Source: Betaproteobacteria bacterium (GTDB taxonomy: Bacteria; Pseudomonadota; Gammaproteobacteria; Burkholderiales; SG8-39). From it: a stretch of 54,772 nt of DNA. The notes below the pieces were generated by a model, which was given only the letters and a program-made list of their open reading frames with translations, made no database searches and was not told the origin of the DNA. The position numbers and the translations under genes are program-made. How positions within the stretch are numbered: position 1 is the first letter of the stretch; each line of letters begins with the position of its first letter. The stretch covers positions 1 to 54,772 of the forward strand of contig VBCH01000209.1 in assembly GCA_005884455.1 (NCBI GenBank). Direction: 5' to 3'. This document shows, piece after piece, positions 23,236-37,471 of this stretch.

Positions 23236-24035
23236 CTCATGAACGCAAGCACTGCCAGGGGGAGCATGGCCACGGGCGCATCGATGCGGTCGAGTATCCC
23301 TCCGTGGCCGGGCAGAAAAGTACCGCTGTCCTTGACCCCCGCCTGGCGTTTTATCAGAGATTCGAACAGATCGCCAATTATCCCCGCGATAGCGAGTCCG
23401 AGCAGAACCGGGAGGATCCACGCGGGCGCCACTTTCATGGGGCTGCCGCCCAAGGTTGCCCAAGCCGAGGCGTAAAGACCGACTGCAGCCAGCGCCCCGG
23501 CGACACCCTCCCAGGTCTTCCCGGGGCTGATGGAAGGGGCGAGCTTGTGCTTACCGAAGCGCCGGCCGACAAAATACGCGGCCGTGTCGGAAATCCAGGC
23601 CGTTGCAAGCACGGCGAGGAGGAAGGAAGGATGAACGCCGCGCAAGTCCACAAGCGCCGCGGCGGCGGGTACCAGCGCCGTAGCGCCCGCTGCGAGCAGC
23701 AGGGCCCGGCTGCCGCAGCGAGGTTGCCGCCAAATCCACACCGGGACAAGGAAGATCCAGAACAACCCCGCGGCATAGTAAACCCAGGCCGGCGCATACA
23801 AGCCGTTCGTCACGGAAGCCTCGAGGATCCCGGGCAGCACAAAAAGTCCAACCAAGAACATCGAGTAAATCGAGCGCCGGACTGCGGCAAGCGCCACCAG
23901 TGCTCCCCATTCCCAAGCGGAAAGTCCGAGAAACACGGCGCAAAATGCGATCCAGCCGTTCTTGGGCAACAGGAACAGCGCCGAAACGAATCCGGCAAGC
24001 AGGACAACCGCCGTCATCACGCGGGTTTTGAGCAT
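23232..24035 (-). CDS. cdsA: Phosphatidate cytidylyltransferase
   Basis: CdsA activates phosphatidic acid to CDP-diacylglycerol for phospholipid synthesis. The ATG at 24035 gives 267 residues with about eight hydrophobic membrane helices. The CDP-alcohol signature lies near the C-terminus ([18 protein letters not shown]), preceded by the conserved SPGKTWEG. It lies 37 bases after uppS, with coupled translation into dxr. Confidence 0.95.
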   Translation of the reverse strand: MLKTRVMTAVVLLAGFVSALFLLPKNGWIAFCAVFLGLSAWEWGALVALAAVRRSIYSMFLVGLFVLPGILEASVTNGLYAPAWVYYAAGLFWIFLVPVWIWRQPRCGSRALLLAAGATALVPAAAALVDLRGVHPSFLLAVLATAWISDTAAYFVGRRFGKHKLAPSISPGKTWEGVAGALAAVGLYASAWATLGGSPMKVAPAWILPVLLGLAIAGIIGDLFESLIKRQAGVKDSGTFLPGHGGILDRIDAPVAMLPLAVLAFMR

Positions 24036-24072
24036 GGTTGCCCGCGCTTCCCCGCCCGCAAGGCGGGAGGCC

Positions 24073-24858
24073 CTACGCGATCCTCCGCCGGCCGCCGCTC
24101 TCGCGTTTGGTTTTTTCGAGTTGCTCGCTGGTCCGCCCGAAGCGGCGCTCGCGCTCGCGATACCAAGCGATCGCCGCGTCGAGCTGCTTGGCGTCGAAAT
24201 CTGGCCACAGCGTCGGGGTGAAATACAGTTCGGTATACGCAAGCTGCCAAAGCAGGAAATTACTGATGCGCTGCTCGCCTCCGGTGCGAATGAACAGATC
24301 CGGTTCGGGCGCGTAGTTGAGCGCCAGATATGGAGCGAGTTGTTCCTCGCTATATCCCTCGGCCGGCAGCGGGCCGCTGCGCGCGAGCTTCAGCAAAGCC
24401 TGCATCAGATCCCAGCGGCCGCCATAGTTGGCGGCAATCGTGAGAGTAAGCCCCACATTGTGCGCGGTGAGCTCCTGGGCGCGGCGCGCGAGCTCGACCA
24501 CGCGCGGCCCGAAAGGCGCGATATCGCCGATTATTTTGAGGCGCACCTTGTTCTGGTGCAGCCGCTCGGCTTCCTGTTCCAGGGCGGCCATGAACAGCTG
24601 CTTGAGCGTGGAAACCTCTTCGGCGGGCCGGCGCCAGTTCTCCGAGCTGAAAGCGAACAGGGTCAGGTATTCGATGCCGCGATCGGTGCACGCGCGCGTG
24701 ACCCGGCGCACCGTCTCGACCCCTTGCTTATGACCGGCGACGCGCGGGAGATAGCGCTTCTTGGCCCACCGCCCGTTGCCATCCATGATGATGGCGATAT
24801 GCTTGGGGATATCGCCGGGGGCCGGGATCTCGCGCGTTGAGCTGACGAAAGGTTTCAT
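24073..24858 (-). CDS. uppS: Undecaprenyl diphosphate synthase
   Basis: UppS condenses isopentenyl units into the C55 carrier lipid needed for peptidoglycan and LPS. The 261-residue cis-prenyltransferase has [13 protein letters not shown] (catalytic Asp), FSSENWRRP and [19 protein letters not shown]. The basic C-terminal tail ([12 protein letters not shown]) is a little longer than usual. It lies between frr and cdsA. Confidence 0.96.
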   Translation of the reverse strand: MKPFVSSTREIPAPGDIPKHIAIIMDGNGRWAKKRYLPRVAGHKQGVETVRRVTRACTDRGIEYLTLFAFSSENWRRPAEEVSTLKQLFMAALEQEAERLHQNKVRLKIIGDIAPFGPRVVELARRAQELTAHNVGLTLTIAANYGGRWDLMQALLKLARSGPLPAEGYSEEQLAPYLALNYAPEPDLFIRTGGEQRISNFLLWQLAYTELYFTPTLWPDFDAKQLDAAIAWYRERERRFGRTSEQLEKTKRESGGRRRIA

Positions 24859-24883
24859 GGGGTGGACATTCTGTGGTGTTCGA

Positions 24884-25447
24884 TTAAACCGCCATCAGCT
24901 CTGCCTCTTTTGCCGCGATCATCTTGTCGATTTCGGCGATGTGCCTGTCGGTGAGCTTTTGGATCTCGTCTTGCGCGCGCCGTTCCTCGTCTTCGGACAC
25001 GGCCTTGCCCTTCAGCAATTCCTTGAGCGCATGATTGGCGTCGCGGCGCGAGTTGCGCACGGCAACCTTGGCATTTTCCCCCTCGTGCTTGATTACCTTG
25101 ATTAAATCGCGGCGGCGCTCCTCCGTGAGAGTCGGCATCGGAACCCGCACCATGTCTCCGTGAGAAGCAGGATTCAGGCCAAGATCGGACTCGCGGATGG
25201 CCTTCTCGATCGCTCCGAGCATCTTTTTTTCCCACGGCGATACCCCGAGGGTGCGGGCGTCGAGGAGGCTTACGTTGGCAACCTTCGGAATCGGCATCTG
25301 ACTGCCGTAGTAGTCCACAGAGACGTGGTCGAGCAGTCCCGCGTGCGCGCGCCCGGTGCGGACCTTGGACAAGTCTGCTTTCAAGGCATCGAGCGACTTG
25401 TGCATTCTCTGCTCGGTATTCTTCTTGACGTCGGCCAGGGTATTCAT
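24884..25447 (-). CDS. frr: Ribosome recycling factor
   Basis: RRF splits post-termination ribosomes together with EF-G. The 187-residue protein has the typical three-helix bundle/beta-alpha-beta head sequence ([44 protein letters not shown]). Length and position after pyrH are normal. Confidence 0.97.
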   Translation of the reverse strand: MNTLADVKKNTEQRMHKSLDALKADLSKVRTGRAHAGLLDHVSVDYYGSQMPIPKVANVSLLDARTLGVSPWEKKMLGAIEKAIRESDLGLNPASHGDMVRVPMPTLTEERRRDLIKVIKHEGENAKVAVRNSRRDANHALKELLKGKAVSEDEERRAQDEIQKLTDRHIAEIDKMIAAKEAELMAV

Positions 25448-25465
25448 GACCCTCTCCTCGCAATC

Positions 25466-26233
25466 TCAGGCGCTCACGTAAACCAGCGTGCCTTCCTTTT
25501 CACCGGTGACGACCCGCTTCATCGCTCCGGCTTTCAGGATGCTGAACACGGTGATTGGGAGCTTCTGATCGCGGCAAAGCGCGAAGGCCGTGGCATCCAT
25601 CACCTTCAGATTCTTGATCATCGCCTCGTCAAAGCTCAGCTTGTCGTAGAGCTTGGCGTCCGGGCGCAGCTTGGGATCGGCCGTATAGATGCCGTCGACC
25701 TTGGTCGCCTTGAGGACCATTTCCGCGCCGATCTCCGTTCCCCGCAGCGCCGCCGCGGTATCGGTCGTAAAGAACGGGTTGCCTGTCCCCGCGGCAAAGA
25801 TGACGATCTTGCCTTCCTCGAGGTAGCGGATCGCCTTGTTGCGGATGTAGGGCTCGACGACCTGCTCTATGTTGAGCGCAGACTGCACCCGCGCGTTCAA
25901 GCCCGCCTGCCGCATGGCGTCCTGCAGGGCGAGCGCGTTCATGATGGTCGCGAGCATTCCGATGTAGTCGGCCGTGGCGCGATCCATTCCCGCCGCGCCT
26001 GGCGCCACGCCGCGAAAGATATTGCCGCCCCCGATCACCACTGCGATCTCCAGCCCGAGCGCCGCGACCTGGGCGATCTCGCCGACGATGCGCTCGATGG
26101 TGGCGCGGTTGATCCCGAAGGAATCGTCTCCCATCAGGGCTTCACCGCTCAATTTGAGCAGGATGCGCTTGTATTTGGCAGTTGCGGTCACTCCAGGCTG
26201 TCTTTCTTTCTTCTTGTCTCCGTGTAGCTCCAT
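25466..26233 (-). CDS. pyrH: Uridylate kinase
   Basis: PyrH phosphorylates UMP to UDP in pyrimidine nucleotide synthesis. The amino-acid-kinase fold is clear ([40 protein letters not shown]). The ATG at 26233 lies three bases after the tsf stop and gives 255 residues. A GTG 14 codons later (26191) would give a protein closer to the usual 240 residues. I favour the ATG for its position but cannot exclude the GTG. Confidence 0.95.
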   Translation of the reverse strand: MELHGDKKKERQPGVTATAKYKRILLKLSGEALMGDDSFGINRATIERIVGEIAQVAALGLEIAVVIGGGNIFRGVAPGAAGMDRATADYIGMLATIMNALALQDAMRQAGLNARVQSALNIEQVVEPYIRNKAIRYLEEGKIVIFAAGTGNPFFTTDTAAALRGTEIGAEMVLKATKVDGIYTADPKLRPDAKLYDKLSFDEAMIKNLKVMDATAFALCRDQKLPITVFSILKAGAMKRVVTGEKEGTLVYVSA

Positions 26234-26236
26234 GGT

Positions 26237-27097
26237 TCAGGCCGCCTGACCGTTCCCCTTCTTTTCGATTCCCTCGCCGACCACATACAGCACGAAGCGC
26301 GAAACCGACGCGCCACCGGCCTTGAGGAGAGCTTCCACGGTCTGTTTTCCGGCCGGATCCTTGACGAAAACTTGACCGAGCAGCGTTACTTCCCTCACAA
26401 ACTTCTGCACGCTGCCTTCGACCATCTTCTCGGCAATATTTGCCGGTTTGCCCGACTCGGCCGCTTTCGCTCTGGCGATATCGCGCTCCCTCTTCAGTAG
26501 CTCCGCAGGAACGTCATCGCGCGACAGGCCGAGCGGCTTGGACGCCGCGATGTGCATCGCTACATCCCGGCCGAGCTGGTCGTCGCCCCCGGAAATATCC
26601 ACCAGGACGCCGATCTTCTCCCCGATGTGAATATACCGATACAGGCGGCCCCTGGCCCCGATCCTGGCAAATCTGCGAATGGATATGTTCTCCCTGATGC
26701 GCCCGAAGAGCGCCTTGCGCGCCTCGTCCACGGTGACGCCGCCCAAAGGCAGCGCGTTCAGGGCGGCGAGGTCCGCAGGATTGCGTTGGGCGGCCAGTTC
26801 CGCGAGAGAAGCGGCAAAGTTCTTGAAATCCTCGGTCTTGGCGACGAAATCGGTCTCGCAGTTGACTTCCAAGATCGCGCCTGTTTTCGCGTCCGGCGCG
26901 ACATGAACCGCCACCACGCCCTCGGCAGCCGTGCGCGTCGCGGCCCGGGTCGCCTTGTTGCCGAGTCTGACGCGCAGGAGCTCCTCGGCCTTTGCTGAGT
27001 TGCCTTCGGCCTCGACCAGCGCCTTCTTGCATTCCATCATCGGCGCGTCGGTCTTGTCGCGCAGATCCTTGACCATGCTTGCGGTGATTTCCGCCAT
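26237..27097 (-). CDS. tsf: Elongation factor Ts
   Basis: EF-Ts exchanges GDP for GTP on EF-Tu. The 286-residue protein has the N-terminal UBA-like domain with [13 protein letters not shown] and the core with the conserved TDFVAK segment ([13 protein letters not shown]). It follows rpsB after a terminator-like hairpin, as in other bacteria, so its level can be set apart from rpsB. Confidence 0.97.
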   Translation of the reverse strand: MAEITASMVKDLRDKTDAPMMECKKALVEAEGNSAKAEELLRVRLGNKATRAATRTAAEGVVAVHVAPDAKTGAILEVNCETDFVAKTEDFKNFAASLAELAAQRNPADLAALNALPLGGVTVDEARKALFGRIRENISIRRFARIGARGRLYRYIHIGEKIGVLVDISGGDDQLGRDVAMHIAASKPLGLSRDDVPAELLKRERDIARAKAAESGKPANIAEKMVEGSVQKFVREVTLLGQVFVKDPAGKQTVEALLKAGGASVSRFVLYVVGEGIEKKGNGQAA

Positions 27098-27126
27098 TAC
27101 CTGGAACCTTGCTGCTGTGGAAGTTC

Positions 27127-27152
27127 AAAAAAAAAGGGCGGCCGCGCCCCTT
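27127..27152 (-). terminator. Rho-independent terminator/attenuator between rpsB and tsf
   Basis: On the minus strand AAGGGGCG, a CGGC loop and CGCCCTTT form an eight-pair stem running straight into a nine-base T tract. It lies in the rpsB-tsf gap and should stop part of the transcription after rpsB. Confidence 0.8.
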
Positions 27153-27170
27153 CTGGGCTGCGATCGCCGA

Positions 27171-27923
27171 TCATTGCCCTTTCGCCCCGGACTCTTCGAC
27201 CTCGACGAACTCGTCGGAGGCCGCACCGATGATTTCCTGCACCACCTGGCTGCGGCCCTCCAGGATCGCATCGGCGATCCCGCGCGCGTACAGCCTTATC
27301 GCCCGACTCGAGTCGTCGTTGCCCGGAATGACGTAGGCGATTCCGTCCGGAGAGTGATTGGTGTCGACGACCCCGATGACGGGGATGCCGAGCTTTTTCG
27401 CCTCGGCGACGGCCCCCTTCTGGTAGCCGACGTCGATCACGAACAGCGCATCGGGCCGGTTGTCCAGCGCCTTGATGCCCCCGAGGCTGCGTTGCAGCTT
27501 TGCGAGCTCGCGCTGAAAGTGCAGAGCTTCCTTCTTCGGCAGCTTCTCCATGCTTCCGTCCTCGATCATCACCTCCATTTCCTTGAGGCGCTTGATCGAT
27601 TGGCGGACGGTCTTGAAGTTCGTGAGCATCCCGCCGAGCCACCGATGATCGACGAAAGGGGCGCCGCAACGCTCGGCTTCCTCGCGGATGATCTCGCGCG
27701 CCTGGCGCTTGGTTCCGACGAACAGAAGGGTGCCCTTGTTGGAGGCGAGTTGGCGCACGAATTTCATCGCCTCCTGGTACATCACCATCGTTTTCTCAAG
27801 GTTGATGATGTGGATCTTGTTGCGATGACCGAAGATGAAAGGCGCCATCTTCGGGTTCCAGTAGCGGGTCTGGTGGCCGAAATGCACGCCCGCTTCGAGC
27901 ATTTGGCGCATCGTGGTCGACAT
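27171..27923 (-). CDS. rpsB: 30S ribosomal protein S2
   Basis: S2 is the late-assembling small-subunit protein next to S1. The 250-residue protein begins [26 protein letters not shown]-type sequence and has [11 protein letters not shown] and [19 protein letters not shown], all typical. The ribosome site (CGGAG) precedes the ATG and lies beside a long-range pairing element in the leader, consistent with the autoregulation known for S2 operons. Confidence 0.97.
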   Translation of the reverse strand: MSTTMRQMLEAGVHFGHQTRYWNPKMAPFIFGHRNKIHIINLEKTMVMYQEAMKFVRQLASNKGTLLFVGTKRQAREIIREEAERCGAPFVDHRWLGGMLTNFKTVRQSIKRLKEMEVMIEDGSMEKLPKKEALHFQRELAKLQRSLGGIKALDNRPDALFVIDVGYQKGAVAEAKKLGIPVIGVVDTNHSPDGIAYVIPGNDDSSRAIRLYARGIADAILEGRSQVVQEIIGAASDEFVEVEESGAKGQ

Positions 27924-28053
27924 GGTGACTCCGGTTAGGGTTACATTTCAGGGCCACCCCGGCCAAATGATCCGCCGAAATTCGATGAGAATGTCGCGGG
28001 CACCCTAACAGCGGAGCGGCAAAAATTTAGCCGAGCCCGAGCCCGGCTAGAGA
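27924..28053 (-). promoter_or_regulatory. Structured rpsB mRNA leader
   Basis: The predicted leader is about 130 bases. An eight-base element GTTAGGGT (28009-28002, minus strand) is exactly complementary to ACCCTAAC (27941-27934), which lies four or so bases before the rpsB ribosome site. The enclosed part holds a further GC-rich hairpin (GGCCGGGGTGGCC). A separate hairpin near the 5' end is formed by repeated GGGCTCG/CGAGCCC-type sequence. S2 represses its own mRNA in E. coli; that this leader does so is inference. Confidence 0.5.
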
Positions 28054-28059
28054 CTTAAA

Positions 28060-28089
28060 ATATTAGCACGCGGATCTAAAGCGATGCAA
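28060..28089 (-). promoter_or_regulatory. Predicted rpsB promoter
   Basis: TTGCAT and TAATAT are separated by 18 bases on the minus strand, 137-166 bases upstream of the rpsB ATG. A GC-rich sequence follows the -10 box, as is common for stringently controlled promoters. Confidence 0.6.
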
Positions 28090-28212
28090 GTTTTTCCTGT
28101 GCAAACAGAGTTTTACTCCGCCCCGGGTCGCGGCCGCGAACCCTGTCTACGCGGGCCTGCGATTTGCCCCAACGAGGTCGATGACTTATCCTTCGCACTT
28201 TTTTGCTGAAGC

Positions 28213-29007
28213 ATGACGATACATCTGAAGACCGCCGAGGAAATCGAGCGCATGCGCATCGCCGGGCAGCTCGCCGGGGAAGTGCTTGACTTCGTCGCCC
28301 CGCGCGTCAAGCCAGGGGTCACGACCGGCGAGCTCGACCGTCTTTGCCATGACTTGATCGTCGAGGAGCAGAAGGCGATCCCCGCTCCGCTGAACTACGC
28401 GCCGCCCGGCTACAAGCCCTTTCCGAAGTCGATCTGCACCTCGGTCAACCACCAAGTCTGCCACGGCATTCCGGGCGAGCGTGTGCTCAAGGCGGGCGAC
28501 ATCCTCAATATCGACGTCACCGTGATCAAGGACGGTTTTCACGGCGATTCCAGCCGCATGTACTACGTCGGCGAACCCTCCATCCAGGCAAAGCGGCTGT
28601 GCGAGACCACTTACGAGTGCATGTGGCTCGGCATCCGCGAGGTGCGCCCCGGGGCCTTTCTAGGCGACGTCGGCGCGGCGATCCAGCAACACGCCGAATC
28701 CCATGGCTACAGCGTCGTGCGCGAGTTCTGCGGCCATGGAATCGGGCGAAAATTCCACGAAGAACCGCAGGTTCTGCACTACGGACGCTCCGGAACCGGC
28801 ACGCGCCTCCAGCCGGGAATGACCTTCACGATCGAACCGATGATCAACGCCGGCAAACCGGCGATCCGCGAGCTCGCCGACGGCTGGACCATCGTCACCA
28901 AGGACCACAGCCTGTCGGCGCAATGGGAGCACACCGTCCTGGTCACCGGTACGGGATTCGAGGTCCTGACCCTTTCCGCCGGCACGCCTCCTCCGCCAAA
29001 GCACTGA
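28213..29007 (+). CDS. map: Methionine aminopeptidase, type I
   Basis: Map removes the initiator methionine after deformylation. The 264-residue protein has the pita-bread fold signatures: CHGIPGERVL, the metal ligands in NIDVTVIKDGFHGDSS, GHGIGRKFHEEP, FTIEPMIN and WEHTVLVT. It diverges from rpsB and is followed five bases later by glnD, a standard arrangement. Confidence 0.97.
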   Translation: MTIHLKTAEEIERMRIAGQLAGEVLDFVAPRVKPGVTTGELDRLCHDLIVEEQKAIPAPLNYAPPGYKPFPKSICTSVNHQVCHGIPGERVLKAGDILNIDVTVIKDGFHGDSSRMYYVGEPSIQAKRLCETTYECMWLGIREVRPGAFLGDVGAAIQQHAESHGYSVVREFCGHGIGRKFHEEPQVLHYGRSGTGTRLQPGMTFTIEPMINAGKPAIRELADGWTIVTKDHSLSAQWEHTVLVTGTGFEVLTLSAGTPPPPKH

Positions 29008-29011
29008 CTCC

Positions 29012-31597
29012 ATGCTGTCCCCTCACGCGACGCTTGCGGACGGCGGCGCCACCCTCGCCCGCCTGAAAGCCGGCGTGCAAGCCGAGCGGGCCGCGCTGCA
29101 GACAAAGTTCCGCGAGACGGCGGACGGCACCATGGTGCTGCGGGAGCATCGCCGCCTGGTCGACCGCGTATTGAAGGAGATGTGGCGACAGCTTCGATTG
29201 CCCGCACCGCTCGCGCTCCTCGCGGTCGGGGGCTACGGGCGCGGGGAGCTCTATCCTCATTCCGACGTCGACGTGCTGGTGCTGCTGCAGGACCCGGCCT
29301 CCGCCGGCCTCGCGGGCCAGATCGAAAAACTCGTGGGACGGCTCTGGGACGCCGGGCTCGAGCTCGCCCACAGCGTGCGCACAGTCGCCGAGTGCGTCGA
29401 GGAGGCAAGGAAGGACGTCACCGTGATGACCAGCCTCCTCGAGGCGAGGCAAGTCGCCGGAAACCGCGGGCTTTTCGCCCGCTTTGATCGCGCGCGACGG
29501 AATTGCCTCGACCCGGAGGTGTTTTTCAAGGCAAAGCGCCTGGAGCAGGAACAGCGCCATACCAAGTTCCAGGACAGCCCCTACAGCCTCGAGCCCAATC
29601 TCAAGGAGGCACCCGGCGGCCTTCGCGACCTGCAGGTGATCCTTTGGATCAGCCAGGCCTGCGGCCTGGGAAATTCCTGGGCGGAATTGGCACAACGCGC
29701 CCTGATTACCCGGGAAGAAGCGCGCCAGGTGCAAAGGCATCACAGATTTCTTCAAGACCTGCGCGTGCGCCTGCACTACGCTGCAGGGCGACGCGAGGAC
29801 CGGCTGCTGTTCGACTACCAGGACAGCCTGGCGCGCGAGCTCGGGTATTCCCCCACCGCGCACCGGCGCGCCGGCGAGCAGTTGATGCAGTCCTATTTCC
29901 GCACGGCGAAGGCGGTCACCCAGCTGAATACGATACTGCTGCAGAACATGGGCGCCGAGATTTTTCCCGCGAGGAATTCCGATGGTGCGAAGATCAGCGA
30001 AAAGTTCAGGAGGGTGGGCGAACTGCTGGAAGCGCACCCTGCCGATCTGTTCGAGCGCGAACCTACGGCGATCCTCGAGAGTTTTCTCGTCATGCAGCAG
30101 CACTCGGAGCTGAAAGGCATGACGGCGCAGACGCTGCGCGCGCTCTGGCGCGCGCGCACGCGCATCGACGCTGCTTTCCGAAGAGATCTGCGCAATCGCG
30201 CGATTTTCCTTTCCCTTCTGCAGCAGCCGCGCGGCATCGTGCACGAACTTCGGCGAATGAATCAATACGGCATCCTGGGAAGGTATCTGCCCGCGTTTCG
30301 TCGCATCGTCGGCCAGATGCAGCACGATCTGTTCCACGCGTACACCGTGGACCAGCACATCCTCACCGTCGTGCGCAACGTGCGCCGCTTCACGATGCTC
30401 GAGTTTGCGCACGAGTATCCGCTGTGCAGCCGTCTCATCGCCAGCCTCGAGCGCCATTGGCTGCTGTACATCGCGGCGATCTTCCACGACATTGCCAAAG
30501 GCCGCGGAGGCGATCACTCGCAGCTGGGCAGGATCGAGGCGCGGCGTTTCTGCCGCGAGCATGGCCTTGCGGCCGAAGACACGCAGCTCGTCGAGTTCCT
30601 GGTCGAGCACCATCTCACCATGTCGTCGGTGGCGCAGAAGCAGGACCTGTCCGATCCAGAGGTCCTGCGGCGCTTCGCCGATGTCGTTGGCACCGAGCGG
30701 CAGCTGGTCGCGCTCTATCTGCTCACGGTCGCGGACATCCGCGGCACGAGCCCCAAGGTGTGGAACGCTTGGAAAGGCAAGCTTCTCGAGGATCTTTTCC
30801 GCGCGACACAGCATCTGCTGAAGGGCGGGAAGCTCGAGGCGGACCAGTACATCCAAGGCAAGCAGGAAGAAGCCAAGCGCCTGTTGCGCCTCTACGGCCT
30901 GTCGGACACCGTCCAGGATGCCCTGTGGCGCCATTTCGATGTCCCGTATTTCCTGCGCCACGACGCCCAGGAGATCGCCTGGCATGCGCGGCTGCTGCAC
31001 CACCGAGAGAGCGCGGACAAGCCGGTGGTCAAGGCGCGTCTCTCGCCGGCAGGCGAAGGGCTGCAGGTCATGATCTACGTGCCCGACCAGCGCGAGCTGT
31101 TCGCGCGCATCTCGGGCTACTTCGGGTCGATCGGCTTCAGCATCGTCGACGCCAAGATCTACACCACCCGCCACGGGTACGCGCTCGACACCTTCCAGGT
31201 CATGGACATCGGGAGCGTTCCGCATCCGCGGGACATGATCGCCCAGATCGAGTCCGAACTCGCCGACTGGCTGGCGAACCAGGTTCCCCTGCCGCAGCCA
31301 GTACAGGGGCGGGTGTCGCGACGCGTCAAGCACTTCCCCATCGCACCGGAAGTGCGCATCGTCCCGGACGAGAAAGGGCAGTACCACTCCCTCTCGATCA
31401 CCGCCGGCGACCGGCCCGGCCTGCTCTATGCCATCGCGCTGGTGCTCAGCCGTTACGGGGTCAGCCTGCACACCGCCAAGATCGCTACGCTCGGCGAGCG
31501 CGCGGAGGATGTGTTCGTAGTGTCCGGCGCTGCGCTCGCCAATCCGAAGACCGTGCTGCAGCTCGAGACCGACCTGCTCAAGGCGCTGCAGGCCTAG
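29012..31597 (+). CDS. glnD: PII uridylyltransferase/uridylyl-removing enzyme
   Basis: GlnD senses glutamine and adds or removes UMP on PII proteins, controlling glutamine synthetase and Ntr genes. The 861-residue protein has a nucleotidyltransferase domain (GGYGRGELYPHSDVDVL near residue 70). An HD domain follows at about 430-550 (DQHILTVVRNVRRF, IFHDIAKGRGGDHS), then two C-terminal ACT domains (about 680-760 and 790-860). All catalytic motifs look intact. The 842- and 710-residue ORFs over it are shadows. Confidence 0.97.
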   Translation: MLSPHATLADGGATLARLKAGVQAERAALQTKFRETADGTMVLREHRRLVDRVLKEMWRQLRLPAPLALLAVGGYGRGELYPHSDVDVLVLLQDPASAGLAGQIEKLVGRLWDAGLELAHSVRTVAECVEEARKDVTVMTSLLEARQVAGNRGLFARFDRARRNCLDPEVFFKAKRLEQEQRHTKFQDSPYSLEPNLKEAPGGLRDLQVILWISQACGLGNSWAELAQRALITREEARQVQRHHRFLQDLRVRLHYAAGRREDRLLFDYQDSLARELGYSPTAHRRAGEQLMQSYFRTAKAVTQLNTILLQNMGAEIFPARNSDGAKISEKFRRVGELLEAHPADLFEREPTAILESFLVMQQHSELKGMTAQTLRALWRARTRIDAAFRRDLRNRAIFLSLLQQPRGIVHELRRMNQYGILGRYLPAFRRIVGQMQHDLFHAYTVDQHILTVVRNVRRFTMLEFAHEYPLCSRLIASLERHWLLYIAAIFHDIAKGRGGDHSQLGRIEARRFCREHGLAAEDTQLVEFLVEHHLTMSSVAQKQDLSDPEVLRRFADVVGTERQLVALYLLTVADIRGTSPKVWNAWKGKLLEDLFRATQHLLKGGKLEADQYIQGKQEEAKRLLRLYGLSDTVQDALWRHFDVPYFLRHDAQEIAWHARLLHHRESADKPVVKARLSPAGEGLQVMIYVPDQRELFARISGYFGSIGFSIVDAKIYTTRHGYALDTFQVMDIGSVPHPRDMIAQIESELADWLANQVPLPQPVQGRVSRRVKHFPIAPEVRIVPDEKGQYHSLSITAGDRPGLLYAIALVLSRYGVSLHTAKIATLGERAEDVFVVSGAALANPKTVLQLETDLLKALQA

Positions 31598-31613
31598 ACG
31601 CAGCCCCGGATTC

Positions 31614-32144
31614 TCATTCGTCGATCACGTCCTGATCGGGAAACAGGACCTCGACGAAGCCGAATTGGGACATGTCGCGGATGCGCATCGGATACAGGAT
31701 TCCGTCGAGGTGATCGCATTCATGCTGCACGACCCGCGCATGGAATCCTTCGACGCTCCGATCGATGGTAAGCCCCGATTCGTCGAAGCCCTCGTACCTC
31801 AGCCGCCTGAAGCGCGGCACGACTCCGCGCATGCCCGGGACCGACAGGCAGCCCTCCCAGTCCTCTTCCATTTCCTCGCCGATCGGCGTGATGACCGGAT
31901 TGACGAGCACCGTGTCCGGAACTTCCTCCGCGTCGGGGTAGCGGGGATTGCGCGTGACTCCGAAAATGACCACGCGCAGCGAGACGCCGATCTGCGGGGC
32001 GGCGAGCCCGGCGCCATTCAGGTACGCCATGGTGTCGCGCATGTCGACGATCAGCTCGCGCAGCTGCGGCGTGCCGAACGCCTTTACCGGTTGCGATTTC
32101 TCGAGCAGCCGCAGATCACCCATTTTCAGGACCTCGCGGATCAT
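31614..32144 (-). CDS. def: Peptide deformylase
   Basis: Def removes the formyl group from nascent chains. The ATG at 32144 gives 176 residues with the three metal motifs: [18 protein letters not shown] and QHECDHLDG. It is not beside fmt, so it may be a second deformylase in this genome. The ATG overlaps the mtnP stop (ATGA). The long ORF extension upstream is mtnP in another frame. Confidence 0.95.
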   Translation of the reverse strand: MIREVLKMGDLRLLEKSQPVKAFGTPQLRELIVDMRDTMAYLNGAGLAAPQIGVSLRVVIFGVTRNPRYPDAEEVPDTVLVNPVITPIGEEMEEDWEGCLSVPGMRGVVPRFRRLRYEGFDESGLTIDRSVEGFHARVVQHECDHLDGILYPMRIRDMSQFGFVEVLFPDQDVIDE

Positions 32145-32875
32145 GCCGCCACCAGCGCTTCGATGATCTTTCGCACCCGGCCCACAGTGTCCCTCAGTAC
32201 TTCGTCGATCTCTTGCAGCCGTACGCCGCGGGCGCTTGCGCCTCGGCCGGCGGCATGATTGACGACCACTGCGATCGCCGCGTAGGCCAGCTCGATCTCG
32301 CGCGCCAGGGTCGCCTCGGGCATCCCGGTCATGCCGACGATGTCGGCGCCGTCGCGCTCCAGCCGGTCGATCTCCGCGGCCGTCTCCAGTCTCGGACCCT
32401 GGGTTGCCGCATAGACGGCGCCGTCGACGGCGGCCTCTTCGCAGGCTTTTGCCGCCGTAAGAAGCCTGCTGCGCAACTCGCCGGTGTACGGCTCGGTGAA
32501 GTCGATGTGCTTCACGGGGGCCTCGTTCTCGAAAAACGTGTTCATCCGACCGCAGGTGTAGTCGATGATCTGGTGCGGGACGACGATCCTCCCCGGACCG
32601 AGGTCTGCGCGGATGCCGCCGACCGAGACGACCGAAACGATGTCGCCGACGCCCTGCTCCTTGAGCGCCCACAAGTTGGCGCGGTAGTTCACTTGGTGGG
32701 GCGGAATCGTGTGGCCGTAGCCGTGGCGCGCGAGGAACACCACCGTTACGCCGCGGATCACTCCGAAAGTGAGCGGCCCGGAGGGCTCCCCATAGGGAGT
32801 CCGCACGACTTGGCGACGCGAAACATCGAGATTGGAGAGCTGTGTCAGCCCGGTGCCGCCGATGATTGCGAGCAT
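32141..32875 (-). CDS. mtnP: S-methyl-5'-thioinosine phosphorylase (MTAP/PNP family)
   Basis: The 244-residue protein is a purine nucleoside phosphorylase ([55 protein letters not shown]). The sequence resembles the Pseudomonas methylthioinosine phosphorylase more than the adenosine-specific enzyme, with IDYTCGR and [15 protein letters not shown] shared. It would release hypoxanthine and methylthioribose-1-phosphate. The adjacent hypoxanthine phosphoribosyltransferase supports this specificity. A methylthioadenosine phosphorylase remains possible. Confidence 0.88.
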   Translation of the reverse strand: MLAIIGGTGLTQLSNLDVSRRQVVRTPYGEPSGPLTFGVIRGVTVVFLARHGYGHTIPPHQVNYRANLWALKEQGVGDIVSVVSVGGIRADLGPGRIVVPHQIIDYTCGRMNTFFENEAPVKHIDFTEPYTGELRSRLLTAAKACEEAAVDGAVYAATQGPRLETAAEIDRLERDGADIVGMTGMPEATLAREIELAYAAIAVVVNHAAGRGASARGVRLQEIDEVLRDTVGRVRKIIEALVAA

Positions 32876-32881
32876 GTGCGC

Positions 32882-33427
32882 TCAGGAATCCTTTACCGCG
32901 TAGATTTCCGGAAGGTTGCGCCAGGCACCGGATACATCCATCCCGCAGCCGAACACGTAGCGGTTGGGCAGCTTCAAACCGACGAAATCGGGGACGATGG
33001 GCTTGTCGCGGCCTATGTCCTTGTCAGTGAGCACGGCGCTGTGGAACGCCGCCGCACCGAGCGAGCTCACACGGTCACGGATCGCCGCGAGCGTTTCACC
33101 TCCGTCGAGGATGTCATCCAGCACGAGCACGGTGCGGTCCCTGACGTTCTCGCGCGGCGCCACCGTCCATACGATCCTGCCGCCCGAGGTCGCGCTACCG
33201 TAGCGCGATGCATGGATATAGTCGAACTCGAGCGGGAAGCGCAGCCGAGGCAGGAGATGTCCAGCAAAGAATATCGAACCGCCCATCACGGCGAGCACCA
33301 GAGGATAGCGGTCTTTCAGTCTCGCCGTGATCTCCCCTGCAAGGCGCGCGATCGCGGCATGCACCGTGGCTTCGTCGCACAATCGGTCGGCGCCTTCCAG
33401 GATCTTCCAGGCCTCGTCGGGCGTCAT
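32882..33427 (-). CDS. hpt: Hypoxanthine-guanine phosphoribosyltransferase
   Basis: The enzyme converts hypoxanthine or guanine plus PRPP to IMP or GMP. The 181-residue protein has the PRPP loop [14 protein letters not shown], the conserved [16 protein letters not shown] and a C-terminal [19 protein letters not shown] segment. It lies six bases from mtnP, so the hypoxanthine made by MtnP can be salvaged by a co-expressed enzyme. Confidence 0.92.
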   Translation of the reverse strand: MTPDEAWKILEGADRLCDEATVHAAIARLAGEITARLKDRYPLVLAVMGGSIFFAGHLLPRLRFPLEFDYIHASRYGSATSGGRIVWTVAPRENVRDRTVLVLDDILDGGETLAAIRDRVSSLGAAAFHSAVLTDKDIGRDKPIVPDFVGLKLPNRYVFGCGMDVSGAWRNLPEIYAVKDS

Positions 33428-33463
33428 GACGCCAGAAGTATAGCGCCCCCCGCCCCGGGCTCT

Positions 33464-37469
<4,006 letters not shown>

Positions 37470-37471
37470 GG

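Noticed and set aside
28943-31471. 842-residue minus-strand ORF and the 710-residue plus-strand ORF over glnD
   Set aside because: Both are alternate-frame shadows; glnD has all domains intact in its own frame.
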